From assembly GCA_030601845.1 (NCBI GenBank), contig JAUWAY010000001.1, positions 1-64,000 on the forward strand: a stretch of DNA of 64,000 nt, read 5' to 3'. The notes beneath the pieces were generated by a model. It was not told the DNA's origin, searched no databases, and worked only from the letters and a program-made list of their open reading frames with translations. Positions within the stretch are counted from its first letter, which is position 1. Every line of letters starts with the position of its first letter. This stretch comes from Phycisphaerae bacterium. Lineage in GTDB: Bacteria > Planctomycetota > Phycisphaerae > Sedimentisphaerales > Anaerobacaceae. The translations under genes were made by a program, and so were the position numbers. Below are positions 57,301 through 64,000 of the stretch, piece after piece.

Positions 57301-60151
57301 TTTCAAAGCTGGTAAAGTCAAGAACACTATTAAAATCACCGCTGACTATCACATCGCTGAGATTCACATCTTGGCTGAGAACAGTTTCGATTAGAGTTGA
57401 TTCGGCAGAATATTTCTCAGATAGGGTTGTGGGTGCTACGCCAAGCCAGCCATCCTGATTTGCCCAGGGCAGATTATCTTGGCCTCCAGTAAATACGTAA
57501 GGAGAATCAACAAAGCCATCTCCATCATTATCAGGGCCAGTCCAATCGCTCCAGTAGTTTCCTCCTACAGGCTTATCCAGATTAAAGACATCACCGCTGC
57601 CTCCATAAGCTTGCTTTGAGTTATCAATAAAGTTGTTGAGATAGATTTTGTTATTGTTTGTGTAGGAGAGGCGGATGCCATAGTAGTTGTTTTTGGTAGT
57701 ATTGCCCGTAATGGTGTTGTTGGAGCCTCTGAGGGAGATACCACCGTTGGAATTATTGCCGGCCGTGTTGTTTGCAATCATGTTATAGTTGGAATTCCCG
57801 AGATAGATGCCGTCGTAGCTTTCATTAACCATGTTACCCGTAATAGTGTTATTGTGTGAATAGTCGAGCGAGATGTTGCGGTTGTAATTATTGTTGGCAA
57901 TGTTGTCTGTAATAGTATTGTCGCTGGAATATCCAAGATAGATGCCGAAACCACGATAATAATACCTGTTGTTGCTGGTATTGTTGTCTGTAATCGCGTT
58001 ATTGTTGGAACCATCAAGATAGATGCCACGCTGGTTCTCACTGGCAGTATTCTCTGTAATAGTATTGTTGCTGGAACTGATGAGGTAGATGCCGTAGTAA
58101 TTGTCATTGAGGGAATTATTCTGTATTCTTGAATTAATGGTGTTGTAGAAATAAATACCCTTCTCCGCGTTTGTGATAGTCAGGCCTTTTACCGTAATGT
58201 CGTCGCAGTTAAAGCAATAAACTAAGCCTGCATTTGATGATGAATCAACGACAGTACCAGAAGCACCTATAAGGTAGTAAATTGGCTTGCCATCTACAAG
58301 GTTGCTGGTGTTGATGTCGTTGTCAAAGTGGGAATCTTTATAACCCGTAACAATAAAGTTGTCATCGTTACCAGACATCAGGTTGTCCCTTAAAACATTG
58401 CCGCCGGAGTACCTGAGATAGATGCCGAATGCGCTATTACTGATAATATTGCCTGTTATAATGTTATTGTTGGATGTTTCAAGTGAAATACCGCTCGTAT
58501 TATTGTTAATAACGGTGTTGTTATCAGCGTGGTTAAGATGGATTCTGCCACTGTGGTTATCTCTAATGATATTGTTGCCGCCCGACCAGTAGAGGAAGAC
58601 GACATAATCGTTGTTGCTGGCATCATTACCTGTAATCAAGTTACCGCTACAGGATCTGTAGCTGTACGCATAGCTGCCTATACGGATCCCGACTACGTTA
58701 CCACTGACAGTGTTGTCTGCAATATTGTTATTGTTGGAATGACGGTAGATATACATGCCATATCGGTTGTTGCTAGTAATATTGTTTGTAATAGTGTTAT
58801 TGCTGGAATGGTCGAGATAGATGCCCCATCCGTGGTAGTTGTAGTAGACGTTATTATTGGTAGTGTTGTTCATAAGGGTGTTACTGTTGGAAACAGAGAG
58901 ACAGATACCGTAGCTGCGGTTATTACTGGCCGTGTTGTCAATAACGGTATTGCTGCCGCCAGAATAGAGTTGAATGCCGACAACGTCGTTATCATTAGTA
59001 ATATTACCTGTAATGGTATTGCTGCCGGAACTGGAGAGGTAGATGCCGATATTGTTGCTACTCGCAGTATTGCCCGTAATAGTATTGTCGCTGGAAGAGT
59101 TGAGGTAGATACCGGTGCCATTATTATTGAGCTGATTATTCTGTATACTCGAGTTAATGGTGTTGTAGAAATAAATTCCACACGCTTCATTTGTCAGGAT
59201 GAGGTCTTTTACGGTGACGTTGTCACAGCCGATGCAATAAACTGTACCTGCATTTGATGATGAATCAATGACAGTACCAGAAGCACCTACAAGATAGTAA
59301 ACTGGGTCGCCGTCTACAAGGTTGCTGGTGTCGATATCATTCTCAAAGTCCAGATAGTCGTCCCCTTTAACTGTAAAGTTGTAGCGGTTGTCAGACATCA
59401 GGTTATTCCTCAAAATGTTGTTGCGCGCCCTGTAGAGTTCGATGCCGCTCTCGTTGTTACTAGCAGTGTTGTTTGTAAGGGTGTTATTAGAGTGGGAGAG
59501 GTATATGCCCCACTTGTTGCTGCTGGTATTGTTACCTGTAAGCGCGTTGTTGTTGGAGCTGTTGACGCGGATACCAGGACCAGTATTATTATTGGCAAAG
59601 TTGCTTGTGAGGATGTTGTTGTTGGAACTGGAGCCGACGGCGATGCCGATGTGATTATTATTGGCAATGTTCTGTGTCAGGGTGTTATTGCTAGAGACGC
59701 CGATGTCAAGCCCTTCTACATTGTTGGAAGCGGTGTTGTCGGTTAGTGTATTGTCGTTCGAGCGATGAAGATTGATTCCAGTCCGGTTGTTCGTTGTGGT
59801 GCTTCTTATGAGCGTGTTACCACTCGAGTACCACAGGTTAATCCCACTGCTGAACTCTTGAACACTTATATCTTTGACAGTGACGCCTGTTCTTCCGGAA
59901 AGCAGAATTCCATTCCCCGAACCAGGTCCGGTCACCGTGTGCCCGGCTCCATCTAGAATCAGGTTATCCTCGTCTATTTGTATGGTTTCGGATACATCTG
60001 TAGTCAGAGTATATGTTCTGGAGTTAATATCCCATACGCCGACCTCGGTATCACCGGGAATGAACCTGGTGCCAGCCTGAGCACTGTTCACCACACCCAA
60101 ATACATTGTCGCAACTAAGAATATCCAAACTGTTATACTTTTCTTTTTCAT
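54356..60151 (-). CDS. Giant secreted NosD-like beta-helix protein with DUF11-like and PKD-like C-terminal domains
   Basis: 1931 aa; signal peptide; dozens of SNNTITGNTASNNxxGIYL repeats; DUF11-like VSPGQTVNYIFEYRNDGLRKAENVVVAAQLP; PKD-like PPAADAGPDQTVEQENYEGTEVTLDGSASTDPD. Confidence 0.88.
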   Translation of the reverse strand: MKKKSITVWIFLVATMYLGVVNSAQAGTRFIPGDTEVGVWDINSRTYTLTTDVSETIQIDEDNLILDGAGHTVTGPGSGNGILLSGRTGVTVKDISVQEFSSGINLWYSSGNTLIRSTTTNNRTGINLHRSNDNTLTDNTASNNVEGLDIGVSSNNTLTQNIANNNHIGIAVGSSSNNNILTSNFANNNTGPGIRVNSSNNNALTGNNTSSNKWGIYLSHSNNTLTNNTASNNESGIELYRARNNILRNNLMSDNRYNFTVKGDDYLDFENDIDTSNLVDGDPVYYLVGASGTVIDSSSNAGTVYCIGCDNVTVKDLILTNEACGIYFYNTINSSIQNNQLNNNGTGIYLNSSSDNTITGNTASSNNIGIYLSSSGSNTITGNITNDNDVVGIQLYSGGSNTVIDNTASNNRSYGICLSVSNSNTLMNNTTNNNVYYNYHGWGIYLDHSSNNTITNNITSNNRYGMYIYRHSNNNNIADNTVSGNVVGIRIGSYAYSYRSCSGNLITGNDASNNDYVVFLYWSGGNNIIRDNHSGRIHLNHADNNTVINNNTSGISLETSNNNIITGNIISNSAFGIYLRYSGGNVLRDNLMSGNDDNFIVTGYKDSHFDNDINTSNLVDGKPIYYLIGASGTVVDSSSNAGLVYCFNCDDITVKGLTITNAEKGIYFYNTINSRIQNNSLNDNYYGIYLISSSNNTITENTASENQRGIYLDGSNNNAITDNNTSNNRYYYRGFGIYLGYSSDNTITDNIANNNYNRNISLDYSHNNTITGNMVNESYDGIYLGNSNYNMIANNTAGNNSNGGISLRGSNNTITGNTTKNNYYGIRLSYTNNNKIYLNNFIDNSKQAYGGSGDVFNLDKPVGGNYWSDWTGPDNDGDGFVDSPYVFTGGQDNLPWANQDGWLGVAPTTLSEKYSAESTLIETVLSQDVNLSDVIVSGDFNSVLDFTSFEIVTIDSGSFAGKGFSKGQFETTLDGVPYKGSWQGVTFLRPEERKIYLKGAIFGEILATVEGYITESMPESGIYDQYQAIWKIGRLGGTITSATINLNGNLSYLSSAEFPATELYLLQTNIEGEVSGRYSGSLDIVLTHLRIINQDNPYYGEGFSVVSYMSESGSGQGWTYDRIASPDIIELKGLFAGPLFGILAGTLDETELPRTLSLRLDRVDLGLPPMADLEVRTWGPSRVSPGQTVNYIFEYRNDGLRKAENVVVAAQLPFETEYVSSTNGGIYKWETHEVIWKLGEVSPKNKDNITATVRVQWALPWGTRLAIDAIIDTCSDEVDKYYSPETTPTLDAFSYQAYEKVEIVSSQYVDYNDLADYFADPNFENTFTYAHELGFSYSGVTTKTNFMDGSLLVTSLMDSGSGDELVLDSHYYYSDGAVAHVLVKLDEEEVAFFDRGGGLAYPNDMEPYAWGTWGEHSSCSYADCLSNCFEKKIPSYTTELIPWKKIKRLLSITSTLSDCGGCVSSGFTDQTKCDACASSLAGLGGPLGKLAVDVLTCHMECAQSPRPEEYLCEEDTVRAYCGRGFLQRRFLAPEVVIYDRCIWCRWNWEGYHICAADEICVAGECKPKDQVNNTSTHGTVIATARDPSIKYGPEGRVLPGQRLDYTVEYENEGEGIAFGVYFTDTLDEDLDDSTLEIGPVIDVNDSSVISGPGIYNPATRTITWFAGEVAPGEGGITGFSVNVRSDAEDGTEIINYATIYFPSVPEETRTNGIVSIVSLNQPPAADAGPDQTVEQENYEGTEVTLDGSASTDPDSTEGTNDDIVYFDWFEGVTLLGSGEIINYTFPLGSHTVTLLVTDTVGETDEDEVTIVVQDTTPPDFEFSVTPDVLWPPNHKMVLITPSWTASDICDESPEVSLVSIVMNEGDDAIGDGHTSDDIQVGDDGSIYLRAERSGTGIGRIYTITYQAVDDSGNTTVRSATVTVPHDKGKPK

Positions 60152-60599
60152 CTTTGAACCTTCTAAAAAAATTGTTAAGATTTCGCAACAAAACCCGATT
60201 TCACATTTCCAAACAAAACACTATTTCACGTTAGATTCTCGGCGCAAGCGCGCACTGGGCTGCCGCCGTCACAGCTACACCCTTGTCAGATTTTGCCCTC
60301 CGAGATGGCTGGTTTTTTAGTGGGGGAAAGCTCGACAGGATAAAAGAGCGGGCTTCCTCACCACTCCTCCTTGCATTATTGAGTCATATATTATCGGACA
60401 AAACGGAAAAAGTCAAGTGTTTTTTTCATTTTTGAGAATTTTTTTCAATACTTTTCTCCGTAAATCGACAAAAATCGCGGTTCCTTCCTGTAAATCCCCT
60501 TTTAAAACCCCAAAACAGTCCCAATCCGTGTAAGTCCCTGTCTAATTTTTCTTTGTCTCTTTGTGCCTTCGTGGCTGGTTTTGAATTTTGTATTTTGGT

Positions 60600-60875
60600 C
60601 ATTTGAATTTGTTTAGGATTTAGATATTCGAATTTCGTATTTCAGGTATTCTCTGTGTCCTCTGCGGCTGATTCTTCTTTGTGTTGGAGCCTGTCCGCCA
60701 TCTTGTCCGTCGTCTTGTCCGTCGTCTTGTCCGCCGTCTTGTCCTTCGTAGCCTTGGCGAAGAAGGATAGCGAAGACGGATGCCTTCGTGTCCTGCGTAG
60801 CTCCTAAGGAGAGAAGCATGGATGTGGCTAATAAATAATTAGTGTTAATTCGTGCAAATTCGTGGCTATATTCCT
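60600..60875. repeat. Left-flank repeat blocks (ATTTGAATTTGTTTAGGATT; CATGGATGTGGCTAATAAATAATTAGTG)
   Basis: Reverse complements recur at ~63525-63700. Confidence 0.75.
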
Positions 60876-61029
60876 TCGTGAAATCCGTGGTTATTTTTTG
60901 TGTCTTTTCGTGGCTAACTAAATCTATCTAATCTGTGGCTCAACTAATTCACTAATTCTCTAATCCACTACAATTCTGGTACCCTGATCCCTGATAACCT
61001 ACACCCTGATTTCCTGATATCCAGATATC

Positions 61030-61185
61030 CCAATTTCCGCCCTCTGTCTTCCGCCCTCTGTCTTCCGCCCTCTGACTTCTGACTTCTGTCTTCTGACTTC
61101 TGACCCCCCGACCCCTGACCCCTGACTTCTGTCTTCTGTCCTCCGTCCTCTGTTGTCAGTCTTAAGTCTTGTGTCTTGAGTCTTG
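61030..61185. repeat. Polypyrimidine low-complexity tract (CTTCTGACTTCTGTCTT words)
   Basis: ccgccctctgtcttccgccctctgtcttccgccctctgacttctgacttctgtcttctgacttctg... Confidence 0.85.
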
Positions 61186-61480
61186 TGTCTGTGTTCATTT
61201 TTCGCAAATTTTCTCTATTTTTCTCTATTTTTCTCTATTTTTCGCAATTTTGTCGCTACTTTTCTCTACTTTTCTCATTTTTTCTCTACTTTTCTCTACT
61301 TTTCACCACTTTTTTCCTACCTATTTTACCCAAACCCTACAACCTAACTATCTAACCCCCGTTTTTGACCCAAAAATCAGTGTAATCTGTGAAATCTGTG
61401 GTTAAATTTCGCCAATTTTATCAAATTCCGGATAATTTCAGTCCTAAACTTTGTTATTCCAGATTTAAAAACTTGCGCGT
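61165..61480. repeat. Left arm of long inverted repeat, with ~11-bp phased T-tracts
   Basis: gtgttcatttttcgcaaattttctctatttttctcta...cctacaacctaactatctaacccccgtttttgacccaaaaatcagtgtaatctgtg...ctttgttattccagatttaaaaacttgcg. Confidence 0.88.
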
Positions 61481-61657
61481 TTGATGCGAAAATCTCCTCC
61501 CTCATCTGTCTATAAGCAGCCGAACTTGGCACTTTCGGCTGGGCTCAAAATCCCCCGAACACCCCTCAGGCAGCAAAATAGCGTAAGAAATGAAGCTATG
61601 CCCAACTTTCCTCGGTGCCGACGGGCCTTGATTTGTTCTAACCGAAAAGGAGCTAAG

Positions 61658-62863
61658 TTATTTTAACTCAACTACTTCTACTTCGGTAAATCGCACCAGA
61701 GCCCCTGCCGTCTGTGGATTCGGCTCAATTGTCCCGACCAGCCCGACCTTACGGCCTATAAATTTGCCCAAATCCATCTCTGAAGCCGAACCGCTCGCCT
61801 CAACGTAGCAAACCGTTTTGCCCGAATCGTCGATTATCCGGTATCGTTTTACTTCCGCCTCCGGCCCGTAAATGCTTGAAGTTTCTAACTTTCCGATAAT
61901 TGCAAATCTGCCCAGGTCTTGAACTTTAGCCAGTCTTTTGGCACGGGTTTTATCTATCTGTTCTTGAGCCTGCTGCAACTGCGAATTCTGAAGCTGAACC
62001 ACTTCGGCTATCTCCGCAGCCAGTTCAAAACGCTCTATCTGCTTAATCGCAAACTGGCAATAACGTGCAGCTTTGCCCGCCTCTTTGTTGCCGGCAATTT
62101 CAAGAAGTGCCTTCCTTATTTTTGTATAATCCTGCCTGGCTATTGGCTTGGCTTGCTGGGCCTGCATTTGCTTTTTCAGGGCGTAATATTCTTTGAGCTT
62201 TTCGTCCTCAACAGAGAGCTTTGTGAGAACAACCGCGCCGGTATCAACAGCAGGAGCGGCAGTTAGCGGGACTTCTCCGACCTCGCCCAGGGCCTTTGTA
62301 TATTTGGTGCTTACCCAAAGATAGGCACCGGCCGGTGGGACAATCTTATAATAATTGTCTTTCTCTTCACCCAGCAACTTGACTTTGTCACCCCGGTTTA
62401 GCTTTACCTGCGGAGTCTCAGAATGTATGGGCTCCCTGTATTCCGAGCCGGCATAGACACGAACAGCGTCGCCGGTAACAGTCCCAATAGCAGGATTGTT
62501 CAGGTCAATGCCGACATACTGCATTGAAATCCAGGAAAAACTGCCGGTCGGAGGGATAATGCGAGACCAACTGAATTGACTGCTGACAACCTTTACCCTG
62601 TCCGTTTTGTTTAGCTTGCCACAGCGGTAGTAATTCGTACCCGGGCCGGAACGAATATAAACGTCATCGCCGGTTATCTCGGCAACATAAGGAAAAGATG
62701 GCATACTCACAGCGTTAACGTCATCGGCCGAAACAGGTTTTTCGGGTAAAGTTGTAGTTTCCTGCCCGGCCTTCGCAGTCGCTTCGGCGGAGTAGGCGGC
62801 AAAACCAATGGAGACCAATACTGTCAAAATGATAGCGATAAGGAAATTGATGCGAGATTGCAT
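61658..62863 (-). CDS. Exported bacterial SH3-domain protein
   Basis: Signal peptide; AEITGDDVYIRSGPGTNYYRCGKLNKTDRVKVVSSQFSWSRIIPP and a second SH3-like repeat GTVTGDAVRVYAGSEYREPIHSE; coiled coil. Confidence 0.82.
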   Translation of the reverse strand: MQSRINFLIAIILTVLVSIGFAAYSAEATAKAGQETTTLPEKPVSADDVNAVSMPSFPYVAEITGDDVYIRSGPGTNYYRCGKLNKTDRVKVVSSQFSWSRIIPPTGSFSWISMQYVGIDLNNPAIGTVTGDAVRVYAGSEYREPIHSETPQVKLNRGDKVKLLGEEKDNYYKIVPPAGAYLWVSTKYTKALGEVGEVPLTAAPAVDTGAVVLTKLSVEDEKLKEYYALKKQMQAQQAKPIARQDYTKIRKALLEIAGNKEAGKAARYCQFAIKQIERFELAAEIAEVVQLQNSQLQQAQEQIDKTRAKRLAKVQDLGRFAIIGKLETSSIYGPEAEVKRYRIIDDSGKTVCYVEASGSASEMDLGKFIGRKVGLVGTIEPNPQTAGALVRFTEVEVVELK

Positions 62864-63149
62864 TTTTTTAGCTCCTAAAAAAGGTTGTTATTGAAAAACA
62901 GCTAAAACGCCAAACGATTTTACTTTGTTACCGCCGAGTTCGCAAGCCCCGCCAGGTTTACTTTCTTCGCTTCGGGCTTCGACTGAACTCAGCCGAATGT
63001 CCTCGAGGGCAGGTTTAATTTCTTTCTCTGCGCCCTCTGCGGTTGATTTTTTTGTTTTGGCTTCAAATTAGCACCGGTCTTGGTCGTTGTCAACTTTTTT
63101 ATTCCTGCGATGTCGGGGATTTTGAGGGGAAAGTTCGCATCAAACACGC

Positions 63150-63490
63150 AAGTTTTCGAACCAAATACGCAAGTTTTTAAATCTGGAATAACAAAGTTTA
63201 GGACTGAAATTATCCAGAATTTGATAAAATTGGCAAAATTTAACCACAGATTTCACAGATTACACTGATTTTTGGGTCAAAAACGGGGGTTAGATAGTTA
63301 GGTTGTAGGGTTTGGGTAAAATAGGCAAGAAAAAAGTGGTGAAAAGTAGCGAAAAGTAGAGAAAAAATGAGAAAAGTAGAGAAAAAATGAGAAAAGTAGC
63401 GACAAAATTGCGAAAATTTGCAAAAAATAGAGAAAAATTGTGAAAAATGAACACAGACCCAAGACACAAGACTCAAGACTCAAGACTGAA
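63150..63490. repeat. Right arm of long inverted repeat
   Basis: cgcaagtttttaaatctggaataacaaagtttaggactgaaattatcc...cacagattacactgatttttgggtcaaaaacgggggttagatagttaggttgtagggtttgggtaaaatagg...gaaaagtagagaaaaaatgag...gaacacagac = reverse complement of 61165-61480. Confidence 0.88.
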
Positions 63491-63918
63491 GACAGAGGAC
63501 AGAAGTCAGATAGAGGTAAATTCGAAATTCGAATATCGAAATCCGAAACAAATCCAAATGACCGAAACTCAAAAAATCAAAACCGACCGCGGATTACACG
63601 GAGGAATATAGCCACGAATTGTCACGAATTTTCACTAATTATTTATTAGCCACATCCATGCTTCGCTCCTTAAGAGCTACGCAGGACAAGGAGGGCGGAA
63701 GACGAACGACGGACAGCTGGGTTCCCGCTCCCCGATCGGAGTCGAGGACAAGCTTCGCGGGCACAAGTCCATTCTCCGCAGTAGAATTGCTACGAAGGAT
63801 GAATTTCGCGGATTGCGCGGAGACAACATCATGATAATTTCAGTTGAATTAACACAGGCGATTGTTAAAATGGTGCGGTGATGGTGTGTGGAGAAAAACT
63901 TAATAAGAGTTAACCTAT

Positions 63919-64000
63919 ATGTATGACAGAGTCATTGACAAGGTAATAATTAAGTGTCCAGAGTGTAAACAAAAACTCAGGTTCCCTTTGTTCCAGAGCA
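63919..64000 (+). CDS. Start of a truncated ORF with zinc-ribbon-like CPEC motif
   Basis: MYDRVIDKVIIKCPECKQKLRFPLFQS..., runs off the window end. Confidence 0.4.
   Translation, partial: MYDRVIDKVIIKCPECKQKLRFPLFQS

Noticed and set aside
58529-59257. 242 aa plus-strand ORF antisense to the giant beta-helix gene
   Set aside because: Valine/isoleucine-rich shadow ORF of a repetitive N/T-rich coding region on the other strand; the sense protein has coherent domains.
60968-61207. 79 aa ORF RLKTQDLRLTTEDGGQKTEVRGQGSGGQKSEDRSQ
   Set aside because: Translation of the CTTCTGTC low-complexity tract, not a protein.

Overview
This 64 kb window is a bacterial chromosomal segment. The gene content (PEP-CTERM protein, DNRLRE protein, NosD-like beta-helices, tandem clpP, PL10 pectate lyase, many low-complexity spacers) suggests a Planctomycetes/Phycisphaerae-type MAG; that taxonomic call is inference. 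Housekeeping blocks: clpP-clpP-tig, tRNA-Gly(GCC), nusA-infB-rbfA, hisG, lptF/lptG, thiC with a TPP riboswitch, pckG, a TRAP transporter (dctPQM) and an OPT transporter. Accessory content: a MntA/HepT pair with truncated hepT, an IS3 remnant, a tricorn-protease-like ORF with a large internal in-frame deletion, a DUF5060/DUF4038-like + PKD + LamG + esterase fusion, a PL10 pectate lyase, a rhomboid protease and giant beta-helix proteins. Best candidate for an undescribed system: seven co-directional genes at 11248-18520, with a MutL-like ASKHA ATPase, a barrel-sandwich/KOW-like protein and several membrane proteins, and no glutamate mutase subunits nearby. The most unusual non-coding structure: (i) a three-copy ~200-220 bp element bounded by AAAGTGCCTAAAGTGAGCT iterons, one copy of which supplies the thiC stop codon; (ii) a palindrome family with CCCCGTTAGAA...TTCTAACGGGG ends lying in or at three genes; (iii) low-complexity spacer sequence that has become signal-peptide sequence in several exported proteins; (iv) ~330 bp inverted repeats with ~11-bp phased T-tracts around an SH3-domain gene. 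No CRISPR array, prophage or canonical defence island was seen. All family calls are by reading the translations; nothing was searched.
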